Shown here in pieces: positions 48,753-58,345 of a stretch of DNA of 64,000 nucleotides. Source of the stretch: Candidatus Sumerlaeota bacterium (GTDB lineage: Bacteria; Sumerlaeota; Sumerlaeia; SLMS01; JAHLLQ01). The position numbers and the translations under genes were made by a program. The stretch's first letter is position 1. Every line of letters starts with the position of its first letter. The stretch covers positions 62,001 through 126,000 of the forward strand of contig JASGMJ010000007.1 in the NCBI GenBank assembly GCA_030156535.1. The letters run 5' to 3'. The notes under the pieces are model-generated. The model did no database searches. It worked only from the letters and a program-made list of their open reading frames with translations, and was not told the DNA's origin.

Positions 48753-50120
48753 TCAGTTGGTGGTTTCGCGCAGGCTCACGGCATCGACGTAGAAGTACGC
48801 GTTGGTGCCGCCTGTCGTGCCCGTGTGGCCGCACCGGGCGAAGAGCGTGATCGCGCTCCCCGTGGCTGTGACGCTGGTTTGGCAGGGTTGCCAGACGTTG
48901 TCGGTGGTGCCGGTGATGTCCGTGTAAACAACGGAACCGGCCGACGGATTCGTCCCGCCATCAAGGTCGTACCCGAAGCGAACGAATGTCCCGGCCAGCG
49001 TGGACTGGCGCTTGATCTGCGCGCTGATTGTGTATGTCTTGCCGGGTTCGACGGCAACGGTCTGGAAAATGCCGGCATCGACGGGAGACGTGTCGCCCCG
49101 TGCGAAGTACTGCGAATGGGCACCGTCGAAATGATTGATCGACGCGCGGCCGAACGTCATCGCGGCGGAGCCGGGAGCGGTCCAGGACGTCCACGATTCC
49201 GCGACACCGCCGGTGTACGTTCCCTCGAAACTGCCGTTCGCGACCAGATTGTCGCCGGGGTCAATGGGGTACGGATTCGGAATCGGGTAGCGCGAGAACG
49301 TGTTGGCGCCCTCGTCCGTGAGCAGCGGCGCGAGCACGGGATCGGCAAGCACCTGCGCGACCGTCATCACCTGGCCATCGACAATCAGTTCGTTCTCGAT
49401 CAATCGGATGCCGTGGCTGTAATCCTCGTAGGTGGACTCGTGAATGGTGGAAAGCGGCTGGATGTAGGAATCGGTGCGCGTCGGCGTCGCCAACGGATTG
49501 GAATTGTAGAACCAGCCAACGATGGCAACGCGCGCGGGGGAAGGACGCGTGGGAACGATGGGCGTGAGGACGACGTCCTTCTTGATGCCGTCAATGAGGA
49601 GGCCAAGGGGCTGGCCGGCGCGCTTGGATTCAATGGAATCGTTGTTGAGCTTGAAAACAGGGACGGAGTCGATGTCGTAGGTCGAAGGGTTGAAGGTGCT
49701 GGGCGTCAGACGCAGGTCCGAGTTCACGTGCAGATCGATCACGATTTTGCGCGTGGGGAGCGAGCATCCCGCGATGTCGGCGATCTGCTGGCCCAGGGGC
49801 GCTGACATCGGCATGCGGAAGAAGTCGGCATCCGAGCCGATCGCCATATAATCAACGGTGGCATGATAGGTGGCGGTGTGCGTGCCGTGGGTAACGGTGA
49901 TGGGCTTGAGCGTGCGCAGGAAATCAGGGACATTGCCGCGGGCGATCTGGTTGACGACCTCCTGCTCGCGCTCGGTCTCGGTCATGTTGAGGATGCGGTT
50001 GTAGAACTCCGTCCCCGAGATGGCGGCGGCGGGGCGCGGCGGCAGGTCCAGCTTGCCGTTGGGAAAGGCGGTGGGCTCGCCAACGAGCCAGAGGGAAAGG
50101 AGAACGGGGAGAGAGAACAA
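48753..50120 (-). CDS. Exported protein with C-terminal carbohydrate-binding (CBM4/9-like) module
   Basis: Signal-like N-terminus; NLVANGSFEGTYTGGVAESWTSW...VAVEPGKTYTISAQIKRQST beta-sandwich signature. Confidence 0.7.
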   Translation of the reverse strand: MFSLPVLLSLWLVGEPTAFPNGKLDLPPRPAAAISGTEFYNRILNMTETEREQEVVNQIARGNVPDFLRTLKPITVTHGTHTATYHATVDYMAIGSDADFFRMPMSAPLGQQIADIAGCSLPTRKIVIDLHVNSDLRLTPSTFNPSTYDIDSVPVFKLNNDSIESKRAGQPLGLLIDGIKKDVVLTPIVPTRPSPARVAIVGWFYNSNPLATPTRTDSYIQPLSTIHESTYEDYSHGIRLIENELIVDGQVMTVAQVLADPVLAPLLTDEGANTFSRYPIPNPYPIDPGDNLVANGSFEGTYTGGVAESWTSWTAPGSAAMTFGRASINHFDGAHSQYFARGDTSPVDAGIFQTVAVEPGKTYTISAQIKRQSTLAGTFVRFGYDLDGGTNPSAGSVVYTDITGTTDNVWQPCQTSVTATGSAITLFARCGHTGTTGGTNAYFYVDAVSLRETTN

Positions 50121-50396
50121 GGGGAAGACCTCAGGCGAAAATCAAACGGCAGCCCTTCGCGGCATTTCGAATTCCAAGTGGATGAGAAGACTCAGCAGGT
50201 CATTGGAATCGATCTTTCGGCCGGAAGTCCCCTGCAGGATTTGCAGCACGGTTTTTTCGTGCTTGTCCATCCGGCCTTGTTTTCCGTACCTGTCATTTGC
50301 TAGCCGACGACAGATTGTCATGACAAGGGTTTCGTAGGACTGACACGTTGCCGTTTGCGCGAGCTTCCAGCCGCATTCTGTTCAGGGAGGCACACG

Positions 50397-50942
50397 ATGA
50401 TCGAACGCGAAACCCAGGATTCCTGGGGCTCCGGACACTCTGCCTTCCAGAAGGCCGGTGCCGGGCTGGGGCTGTTGGTCATCGTGATCGGGCTGGTTCT
50501 CGTTCTGGTGCTCTTTTTCAAGGTGCTCGGGTATCTCAACGATCCGGCGTCCTTCAAGGAGACGTTGGACGGATGGGAAGCCGTGCTGAAGGGGGACGGC
50601 AAGGACGCCGGCAAGATCCGGGTCGAGTTCGGCGAGCCGCAGAGCGGCGCCATCCCCACGAATCAGACGCAGCCGTTCGACATGCCGTTCGAGAGTCTGA
50701 CCATTCCGCTGAATCTCTACCGCCCGGGAGCGGCGGTGCTGGTGCTGCTGATACTGGGACTACTGGCCCGTCTCGCCATTGGGATCATGAAGGGCGGCGG
50801 GCATCTGGTGCAGCTCGCGAATCCCTGGAAGCAGATGTTCGAGCATGCCGTGCGCGACTTCGCCCGCTATCGCACGGGACGCGCAAGAAGGCCGAGGTGG
50901 GAGGGCGACTCCATTCCAGACGAGCCGCCCCCCGGCGCGTAG
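50397..50942 (+). CDS. Small membrane protein of unknown function
   Basis: Two TM helices (GAGLGLLVIVIGLVLVLVLFFKVLG; GAAVLVLLILGLLARLAIGI); good coding periodicity. Confidence 0.6.
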   Translation: MIERETQDSWGSGHSAFQKAGAGLGLLVIVIGLVLVLVLFFKVLGYLNDPASFKETLDGWEAVLKGDGKDAGKIRVEFGEPQSGAIPTNQTQPFDMPFESLTIPLNLYRPGAAVLVLLILGLLARLAIGIMKGGGHLVQLANPWKQMFEHAVRDFARYRTGRARRPRWEGDSIPDEPPPGA

Positions 50943-53873
50943 TTATTTCTTCTCGTCGTCGCCGAACATCGCGCGCCCCAGCGCCTCGATGACGTGTACG
51001 GCCTTGCGCCCCGCGAAGTCGTTGACCTGATGGCGGCAACTGAACCCGTTCGCGATGAGCACGGTGTCGGGTCCCTCCTTGCGAATTGCGGGAAGCAACC
51101 GGCTCTCGGCGATCTTCTTTGACAATTCGAAGTGCTCCTGCTCGTAGCCGAACGACCCGGCCATTCCGCAGCAGCCCGAATCGACTTCCGCGACTTCCGG
51201 CGCCTTCCCATTGCCAGCGGCGGCGAGCAGCGTCTTGCCCGATGCCGTTCCGAACAGTGCCTTCTGGTGGCAGTGCCCGTGAACGAGGTAGCGTTTGGCG
51301 GGAGCAGCGAACTCGGGCAGTTCGAAAACGCCTGCGGCGAACTCGGCGGCGAGGAACTCCTCGACGGGACGGGCGACGGCCGCGACGGCGCGCGCCGCTT
51401 CGACGTTCTCGACGAGATCGGGCAGATCGTCCGTCAGGCTGGAGACGCAGCTCGGTTCGATGCCCAGAATCGGCGTGCCCTTCTCCGCATGGGGGCGAAG
51501 GATCTCGATGGTGCGGGCGCCGTCGCGTTTGGCTTCGCCCAGAAAGCCCTTCGAGATGCGCGTGCGTTGGCAGCAGGCGCCGCCGACGAGCGTCACTTTG
51601 TAGCCGAGCTTTTCGAGCAGGCGCACTGCATAGCGCCCCGGCGCGGTTTCGTGATAGTTGGCCCAGCAATCGGCGAAGAGCACGACCTCGCGCCCCTCGG
51701 CGTTCTTTGCGGCGCGCGGCTTGGCGAACCATGCCTCCAGCGTCTCGGTGGCAAAGGCGGGCACGTTGCGATCCTTCGCGATGCCCATGAAGCCGAGGAT
51801 CGTGCGGCGCAGCGGCGTAATGCCCATGACGGCATTGGCAACGGGGGCGAGCATTCCGCTCATGCGACGGCCCGTCACGGGAGCGTCGGCAAAGGAGCGC
51901 TCGCGCATCGTCGTGCCATGCACGTCGTGATAGTGGGCCAGGTGCTCGCTCTTCATGCGGGCCATGTCCACGTTGCTGGGGCATTCACTCTTGCACGCCT
52001 TGCATTCGAGGCAAAGGTCGAGCACCTCGTGGACGCGCTTGTGCGTGATGCCGTCAGCGCCAAAGCGTCCGCTCATCGCGAGGCGCAACGCGTTGGCGCG
52101 GCCGCGCGTCGTGTCTTCCTCGTCGCGCGTGGCCATGTAGGAGGGGCACATCGTGCCGCTCAGCGTCTTGCGGCAGGCCCCGACGCCGTTGCACATTTCG
52201 ACGGCGGGAGCAAAGCCGCCGAAGTCGTTGAAGCGGAAATGCGTTTGCGGGAGCGAGACCTTGTACTTCGTGCCGTAACGCAGGTTCTCGTTCACGGGCG
52301 GCGCATCGACAATGCGGTTGGGATTGAGCAGCGAAGTCGGGTCCCAGGCGCGTTTGACGTCGAGGAAGACCTGGTACATTTCCTCGCCCCAGAACTCGCG
52401 GTTCTGGGCGCCGCGTGCCACGCCGTCGCCGTGCTCGCCGCTCCACGATCCGCCGTAGGATTTGCAGAGCTGCATGGCGCGGCGCGAGATGTCGGCCATC
52501 GCCTGCATGCCCTTTTCGGACTTCAGGTTCAGCGCGGGCTTGATGTGCAGCACGCCGACGCTGGCGTGCCCATAGATCACGGTGTCGAGGCCGTGGGACT
52601 TGGCGACTTCGAGCACCTGGCGCGTGTAGTCGGCAAGATGCTCGACGGGAACGCAGGCGTCCTCGATCCAGGAGACGGGCTTGGTGTCGCCGGGAACGCT
52701 GAGGGAAACGCCGAGCCCCTTGCGGCGGAGTTCGAGCAGTTCGAAGCACTTCTCGTCGGTGTCGAGCATCGCAAAGGCGTAGCCCTGGCCCTTTGCCTGC
52801 ATTTCCGCGCGCACTTTTTCGAGCCGGCGCACGCATTCCTCCGGCGTCTCACCGTCCATTTCGATGGAGAGGATGAGTTCGGGCGTTCCCTCGATGAAGA
52901 AGCAATGTCCTCGGGTTGAGGGATTCTTCTGGGACAGACGGATCATGGCGCCGTCGAGAACCTCGACGGAAAGCGGGTCGTGTTCGAGAATGCTCGGCAC
53001 GGTGCGCAGACCGTCGATCAGGTCAGCGAAATGCACGGCCATCATGCGCACGTGCTTGGGCGCTTCGACGAGGCGGACCTTGGCTTCGAGCAGAATGGCG
53101 AGAGTGCCCTCGCTGCCGCAGAGGAACGTCGCGAGATTCCACGGGCCATCGGGCGGAAAGACGTCGAGCGAGTAGCCTCCGACGCGGCGCAGGACCTTTG
53201 GGAAACGTTCATCGATCAGGGCGCGGTTCTTGTCGATGAGGCCTGCCATCGCGCGCCAGAGTTTGCCTTCCTCGGTGTCGCCCTGCATGAGTTCGTCGAT
53301 TTCGGCGCGGGTGCGGGGCTTGCAGTCGATGATGGCGCCATTGGCCAGCATCGCGCGGCATTCAAGGACGTGTTCGAGCGTGCGGCCATAGCGGATGCTG
53401 CGCATTCCGCTGCTGTTGTTGCCGATCATGCCGCCGACGTTCGCACGGTTGCTCGTGGAGGTTTCGGGGGCGAACTCCACGCCGTGGGGCTTGAGGAAGG
53501 CGTTCAGTTCATCGCGGACGATTCCGGGCTGTACGCGCACCCAGCCTTCCTCCACATTGAGCTCGAGCACCTTGTTGAGATGCTTGGAGACGTCGAGAAT
53601 CACGGCTTCGTTGCACGTCTGGGCGGCGAGACTGGTGCCGCCGCCACGCGGCGTGACAGGCACCTTGTGCTCGCGGGCAAAGCGGAGAACCTCGGCGATG
53701 TCCTCTTCGCTCTCGGGCACGACGATGCCGATTGGCATAAACTCCCAGACACTGGCGTCGCTGGCGTACAGGCCGCGCGAGACCAGATCGGTCATGGCCT
53801 TCTCGCCAAACGTGCGGCGCAACTCCTCGCGCACCCGCTGGTGGCGATCCTGATCCTGTGCTGTGCTCATCAT
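50943..53873 (-). CDS. FAD-binding oxidase / Fe-S (GlcD-GlcF-type) fusion dehydrogenase
   Basis: VTPRGGGTSLAAQTCNEAVILDVSKHLNKVLEL; ANVGGMIGNNSSGMRSIRYG; GEHGDGVARG; DLCLECKACKSECPSNVDMARMK. Start MMSTAQDQDRH. Confidence 0.88.
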   Translation of the reverse strand: MMSTAQDQDRHQRVREELRRTFGEKAMTDLVSRGLYASDASVWEFMPIGIVVPESEEDIAEVLRFAREHKVPVTPRGGGTSLAAQTCNEAVILDVSKHLNKVLELNVEEGWVRVQPGIVRDELNAFLKPHGVEFAPETSTSNRANVGGMIGNNSSGMRSIRYGRTLEHVLECRAMLANGAIIDCKPRTRAEIDELMQGDTEEGKLWRAMAGLIDKNRALIDERFPKVLRRVGGYSLDVFPPDGPWNLATFLCGSEGTLAILLEAKVRLVEAPKHVRMMAVHFADLIDGLRTVPSILEHDPLSVEVLDGAMIRLSQKNPSTRGHCFFIEGTPELILSIEMDGETPEECVRRLEKVRAEMQAKGQGYAFAMLDTDEKCFELLELRRKGLGVSLSVPGDTKPVSWIEDACVPVEHLADYTRQVLEVAKSHGLDTVIYGHASVGVLHIKPALNLKSEKGMQAMADISRRAMQLCKSYGGSWSGEHGDGVARGAQNREFWGEEMYQVFLDVKRAWDPTSLLNPNRIVDAPPVNENLRYGTKYKVSLPQTHFRFNDFGGFAPAVEMCNGVGACRKTLSGTMCPSYMATRDEEDTTRGRANALRLAMSGRFGADGITHKRVHEVLDLCLECKACKSECPSNVDMARMKSEHLAHYHDVHGTTMRERSFADAPVTGRRMSGMLAPVANAVMGITPLRRTILGFMGIAKDRNVPAFATETLEAWFAKPRAAKNAEGREVVLFADCWANYHETAPGRYAVRLLEKLGYKVTLVGGACCQRTRISKGFLGEAKRDGARTIEILRPHAEKGTPILGIEPSCVSSLTDDLPDLVENVEAARAVAAVARPVEEFLAAEFAAGVFELPEFAAPAKRYLVHGHCHQKALFGTASGKTLLAAAGNGKAPEVAEVDSGCCGMAGSFGYEQEHFELSKKIAESRLLPAIRKEGPDTVLIANGFSCRHQVNDFAGRKAVHVIEALGRAMFGDDEKK

Positions 53874-54128
53874 TCTTCCCCGGCTGGCTGCAACTTCCAC
53901 CCTCTTCCACGAGAGGCGCCGGAAGCTGCCACCCCTGAGGTGCGGGCGGCAACGGAAACGGAACTCTTCCCGGGCCGATTCCTGAGGGTGGGGGGTGAGA
54001 GATCGAATTCCGGGGCGTGCGGCTTCTCTGAGCGTCCCGGGCGGGTCTCCGAGGGCCGCATCTTCTTGACAGTCTTCCCGTTGTGCCTCTTCGCTTCGAG
54101 TAATCTGCGCGCGAGTCGGTCCGAACTC

Positions 54129-54437
54129 ATGAAAAATCTCCGCTTGGTCCTGTGGCTCGGTTTCTTCGTTGCCTGCGCCATCGGTGCTTTTTTCCTGCAT
54201 TTTGTTCCCTCCCGCCAGCGTATCGTGGAGGCGCGGCGCAGTTTTGCCGATGCCCAGAGCGAACTGCAGAAGACGACCGCCGACTTGAAAGAGCTGGAAA
54301 CGCGGTTGTTCAACTTGCAGACGAACGTCGACGCAGTTGAATTGGGGGCGCGGGCGGAATACCGCCTTATCCGGCCAGGCGAACGGCTGGAGCTCATCAC
54401 CTGGCGGGACGCGGACCAAGTTCCTCCCGCCCTTTGA
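54129..54437 (+). CDS. Septum formation initiator (FtsB/DivIC-like) small bitopic coiled-coil protein
   Basis: N-terminal TM then coiled coil QRIVEARRSFADAQSELQKTTADLKELETRL and GARAEYRLIRPGE. Confidence 0.65.
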   Translation: MKNLRLVLWLGFFVACAIGAFFLHFVPSRQRIVEARRSFADAQSELQKTTADLKELETRLFNLQTNVDAVELGARAEYRLIRPGERLELITWRDADQVPPAL

Positions 54438-54453
54438 GGGAATCGCGACGCTC

Positions 54454-55635
54454 ATGAAGTTTCCGAAGGGTTTCCGCGGCGGAGCCGCAGCCGCCGGGCT
54501 GAAGAAGTCTGGCAAGAAGGACATCGGCCTCATTCTTTCCGACGTTCCGTGCGCGGGGGCGGGCGTTTTTACCCGGAACCTGTTTGCCGGAGCGAACATC
54601 GCCGTCTGCCGCCGCCATCTGGCCAAGGGAACGATGCGGGGTATCGTCGTCCATGCGGGGCAGGCGAACGCCTGCACGGGGACGGAGGGCGAGAAGGTGG
54701 CCGAGGCAACGGCGGCGGCGGTGGCGCGGCTGATCGGTGCGGACCCGGCCGAGTTCGTCGTGGGATCGACCGGGGTGATCGGGGTTTTGCCCGATCTCGG
54801 CCGGATCGAAGCCGGCCTGAAGAGCATCGCCGAGGCGGGACTCTCGCCCGAGGGGATCGAGGACGTGGGCCGGGCGATGATGACGACCGATCTGGTGCCG
54901 AAGTCGGCCGAGGGCACATGCCGGATGGGGGGCAAACAGGTCCGCATCCTGGGGCTTGCCAAGGGGAGCGGCATGATCCACCCGAACATGGGGACCATGC
55001 TGGCGTACATTTTGACGGACGCGCGTCTCCCCCGGCCGGAGTTGCGCGCGGCGCTGCGAGCGGCCTCGGATGCGTCGTTCAACTGCATGACGGTGGACGG
55101 CGATACGTCGACGAGCGACATGCTGGTGGCGCTGGCGAACGGCGCGGCGGGGAACGAGTCGATTTCCGCCGAGGAACTCGTCAAGTTTCGCGAGGCCCTG
55201 ACGAAGGTTTGCCAGAGCCTGGCACGGCAGGTGGCCAGCGATGGCGAGGGGGCGACGCGTCTGGTGACCATCCGGGTGGCAAAGGCCAAGTCGGCGGCCG
55301 ATGCCAAGCGGGCGGCAATGGCGGTGGGAACGTCGAGCCTGGTGAAGACAGCGATCTTTGGACGTGATCCGAACTGGGGACGAATCGCCTGCGCGGTGGG
55401 TTATAGCGGGGCATCCTTTGACCCCAAGCGGGTTTCGATCAAGCTGGGCGGCACCCGGATTTTTGCCCAGGGGCGCCCGGTGGCCCAGGATCGCGCAGCT
55501 CTGGCCCAATATTTGAGAGACGAGAAGGAAGTACGCATGGAGATCGAGCTGAACGCCGGCGCGGCGGAGGCGACGGTCTGGACGTGCGACTTCAGTTATG
55601 ACTACGTGAAGATCAACGCCGAGTACACGACGTAG
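54454..55635 (+). CDS. argJ: Bifunctional ornithine acetyltransferase / N-acetylglutamate synthase
   Basis: GFRGGAAAAGLKKSGKKDIGLI; VVHAGQANACTG; VGSTGVIGVLPD; TSTSDMLVALANG; IFGRDPNWGRI. Confidence 0.94.
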   Translation: MKFPKGFRGGAAAAGLKKSGKKDIGLILSDVPCAGAGVFTRNLFAGANIAVCRRHLAKGTMRGIVVHAGQANACTGTEGEKVAEATAAAVARLIGADPAEFVVGSTGVIGVLPDLGRIEAGLKSIAEAGLSPEGIEDVGRAMMTTDLVPKSAEGTCRMGGKQVRILGLAKGSGMIHPNMGTMLAYILTDARLPRPELRAALRAASDASFNCMTVDGDTSTSDMLVALANGAAGNESISAEELVKFREALTKVCQSLARQVASDGEGATRLVTIRVAKAKSAADAKRAAMAVGTSSLVKTAIFGRDPNWGRIACAVGYSGASFDPKRVSIKLGGTRIFAQGRPVAQDRAALAQYLRDEKEVRMEIELNAGAAEATVWTCDFSYDYVKINAEYTT

Positions 55636-55719
55636 CAGGGCGGCCGCATCGCGGCTTGCCCCGGCGAATGGAGCCCCTGACGGTGGGGCCATTCATGCCC
55701 ATCCGGGAAAGGATACTCT

Positions 55720-56499
55720 ATGGGGCTTCTGGACGGTAAAACGGCCTTGGTGGCCGGAGTCGCAAACAAGGACTCGATTGCCTGGGCGGTGACAATGGCA
55801 CTGGTCCGGGAGGGCGCGCGCGTGGCGCTGACGTATCAGAACGAGCGTCTGGAAGGGCGCGTCCGGAATCTGGCGCAGGAGTGCGATCCTCCGCTGCCCT
55901 GCTTCCAAATGGACGCAACGATCGATGAAGACGTGACGAAGGCTTTCGGGGCCATCGGCCAGGAGTTCGGCGGCAAGCTGGACATGCTGGTGCATTCGAT
56001 CGCGTTTGCGAGGAAGGAAGACTTGGCAGGCGGGATCGTCGAGACGTCGAGCGAGGGCTTCAAGCTGGCGCAGGAAGTGAGCGCGTACACGCTGATCAGC
56101 CTGATGCGCGGGGCGCTTCCCCTGATGAAGGCTGCCGGGGGCGGCTCAGTAGTGACGTTGTCGTATCTGGGCGGCGAGCGCGTCGTTCCCAACTACAACG
56201 TGATGGGAATTTGCAAGGCGGCGCTGGAGAGCGCGGTGCGCTATCTGGCCTGGGACACGGGCAAGCACAACATCCGGGTGAACGCGGTGAGCGCGGGCCC
56301 GATCAAGACTTTGGCGGCCCGGGGGATTTCGGGTTTCACGACTGTGCTGGATCAGGTGGCCGCAAAAGCGCCACTGGGCCGGAATGTCACACAAGAGGAA
56401 GTGGGCAACGCCTGCCTGTTTCTTCTGAGCCCGTGGGCGAGCGGAATCACGGGGGAAGTGTTGTACGTGGACGCTGGCTACAACATCATGGGAATGTAA
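55720..56499 (+). CDS. fabI: Enoyl-[acyl-carrier-protein] reductase (FabI type)
   Basis: GVANKDSIAWAVTMALVREGARVALTY; VHSIAFA; YNVMGICKAALESAVRYLAWDTGKHNIRVNAVSAGPIKTLAARGI. Confidence 0.94.
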   Translation: MGLLDGKTALVAGVANKDSIAWAVTMALVREGARVALTYQNERLEGRVRNLAQECDPPLPCFQMDATIDEDVTKAFGAIGQEFGGKLDMLVHSIAFARKEDLAGGIVETSSEGFKLAQEVSAYTLISLMRGALPLMKAAGGGSVVTLSYLGGERVVPNYNVMGICKAALESAVRYLAWDTGKHNIRVNAVSAGPIKTLAARGISGFTTVLDQVAAKAPLGRNVTQEEVGNACLFLLSPWASGITGEVLYVDAGYNIMGM

Positions 56500-56509
56500 G
56501 GAGGCCGTC

Positions 56510-57256
56510 ATGGCCGGGTTTGAGGTGATTCCGGCGATCGATCTGCTCGACGGACAAGTGGTGCGTCTGGCGCAGGGGAAGCGCGAGGAGAAGACGGTAT
56601 ACTCGGACGATCCGGTGGCGTTCGCCCGGCAGTTCGAGGAGGCGGGGGCCGGGCGCGTCCACGTGGTGGACCTCAACGGGGCATTCGACGGTGAGTTCGG
56701 GAATCTGGACCTCGTGCGTGCCATCTGCAAGAACACGAAGATGCGGGTGGAACTGGGGGGAGGGATTCGCTCGACAAAGGCGGCGGAACAGGCCTGGGCG
56801 GCCGGCGTGGACGAGGTGATCATTGGCACGCGGGCGGTTGAGGACACAGACTTTGTCTCTCGTTTGTGCAAGCAGCGTCCACGCGCGGTGATCGTGGGAA
56901 TTGATGCACGGGAAGGGTACGTGGCGACGCGCGGCTGGATCCAGAGCAGCAGCGAGGAAGCGGTGGCGTTCGCCCTGAGGATGCAGGACCTGGGATGCCA
57001 CCGGATCATCTATACGGATATCGCGACGGACGGGATGCTGTCGGGGTCGAATCTGGAGGCGCTGAGCAGGATGTGCTCGGCGGTTCCGGATCTGGAAGTG
57101 GTAGCCTCGGGAGGCATTTCGACACTGGAGGACATCGTTGCCGTGCGGGATTTGGGGTTTGCGAATCTGGCGGGAGCGATTTCCGGCAAGGCCGTTTACG
57201 ACGGCAGGATTGACTTGGCATCGGCCCTGCGTATCGCTTCCAAGAACGTGGGTTGA
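56510..57256 (+). CDS. hisA: Phosphoribosylformimino-5-aminoimidazole carboxamide ribotide isomerase
   Basis: VIPAIDLLDGQVVRLAQGKREEKTVYSDDPVAFARQFEEAGAGRVHVVDLNGAFDG; ELGGGIRS; YTDIATDGMLSGSN. Confidence 0.94.
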   Translation: MAGFEVIPAIDLLDGQVVRLAQGKREEKTVYSDDPVAFARQFEEAGAGRVHVVDLNGAFDGEFGNLDLVRAICKNTKMRVELGGGIRSTKAAEQAWAAGVDEVIIGTRAVEDTDFVSRLCKQRPRAVIVGIDAREGYVATRGWIQSSSEEAVAFALRMQDLGCHRIIYTDIATDGMLSGSNLEALSRMCSAVPDLEVVASGGISTLEDIVAVRDLGFANLAGAISGKAVYDGRIDLASALRIASKNVG

Positions 57257-57313
57257 TGGATGACAGAAAGTTCCACGAAGGCAGACCCCGATTGCACTGA
57301 AAGGAAAAGGAAA

Positions 57314-57640
57314 ATGGCTGAAGGCGTGATTACTCTGACGGATGCGACGTTCGAGCAGGAAGTTTTGAAGTCGGACGTGCCGGTGCTGGTGGACTTTTGG
57401 GCGCCGTGGTGCGGCCCTTGCCGCCGGGTGGCGCCGATCGTGGAGGAACTTGCGGCGGAAAATGCCGGCAAGATCAAGATTGGCAAGCTGGACGTGGACG
57501 ACAATCCAGGCGTGGCCGGCGATTACGGCGTGATGAGCATCCCGACGTTGATCATCTACAAGAACGGCGAAGAGGCGGAACGCCTTGTCGGCGCGCTGCC
57601 GAAGTCCGAGCTGCAGACGCGCATCAACGCGCACCTGTAG
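57314..57640 (+). CDS. trxA: Thioredoxin
   Basis: VLVDFWAPWCGPCRRVAPIVEEL; MSIPTLIIYKNGEE. Confidence 0.95.
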   Translation: MAEGVITLTDATFEQEVLKSDVPVLVDFWAPWCGPCRRVAPIVEELAAENAGKIKIGKLDVDDNPGVAGDYGVMSIPTLIIYKNGEEAERLVGALPKSELQTRINAHL

Positions 57641-57667
57641 AGTCGTTGTCACAGAAGGTCTCTTGGG

Positions 57668-57703
57668 GCGCCGCCGGGGATTCCCTGCGGCGCTCTTTGT
57701 TTT
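57668..57703 (+). terminator. Rho-independent terminator after trxA
   Basis: GCGCCGC ... GCGGCGC stem followed by TCTTTGTTTT. Confidence 0.85.
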
Positions 57704-57780
57704 GAAAGTGCGTCTTCCGATTGCAGCGGGGGCGGGGGGATTCTAGCGTCCGGTCGTGACGTTGGAGGCTTTGCTCTCGT

Positions 57781-58233
57781 ATGAACTGCCCATTTTGCGG
57801 TACCAGCGACACGCGGGTTGTAAACTCGCGTCCTTCGCCCGCCGGCGATTTTGTGCGGCGGCGGCGCGAATGTCAGGCGTGCTCGCGCCGCTTCACGACG
57901 GCCGAGTACGTCGAAAAAGTGGAGATGATGGTGGTCAAGCGCGACGGCATGAGGGAGCCGTTTCAGCTGCAAAAGGTGCGATCGGGGCTGGAAAGGGCGT
58001 GCGAGAAACGCCCGGTCTCGCCGGAACAGATTGACCGGATGACGCGGGAAGTGGAGCGGGAGGTTCTGACCACGGCAGACCGTGAAGTGACAACGGAGCA
58101 CGTGGGCAAGATTATCCTGCGCGAAATCAAGAAAGTTGACCACGTGGCCTACGTGCGATTTGCGTCGGTGTACAAGCAGTTCCACGACTTGCAGGATTTC
58201 AACACAGAGATCCAGTCGCTGCTGAAAGAATGA
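57781..58233 (+). CDS. nrdR: Transcriptional repressor NrdR
   Basis: MNCPFCGTSDTRVVNSR...RRRRECQACSRRFTTAEYVE zinc ribbon plus ATP-cone. Confidence 0.95.
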   Translation: MNCPFCGTSDTRVVNSRPSPAGDFVRRRRECQACSRRFTTAEYVEKVEMMVVKRDGMREPFQLQKVRSGLERACEKRPVSPEQIDRMTREVEREVLTTADREVTTEHVGKIILREIKKVDHVAYVRFASVYKQFHDLQDFNTEIQSLLKE

Positions 58234-58242
58234 CACCAAGCG

Positions 58243-58276
58243 GGCTGGCCACCGATCCAGAAAACAATGGCCAGCC
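58243..58276. repeat. Perfect 9-bp inverted repeat between nrdR and the kinase gene
   Basis: GGCTGGCCA / TGGCCAGCC; followed by GTCAATCTTTCG, weakly terminator-like. Confidence 0.5.
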
Positions 58277-58345
58277 GTCAATCTTTCGTGCTTCCCTTTT
58301 CCACCTTACGTTCCCGATTCTCAGGCAAAGGCGAGTTGGGCCCTT

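Noticed and set aside
51132-54437. Plus-strand ORFs of 595 and 485 aa
   Set aside because: Antisense to the FAD/Fe-S dehydrogenase, except for the last ~300 nt, which is the real FtsB-like gene (54129..54437).
53874-55307. N-terminal extension of the 1454-aa FAD/Fe-S ORF
   Set aside because: The extension is antisense to the FtsB-like gene and argJ and reads as shadow sequence. The FAD domain begins properly at MMSTAQ (53873).
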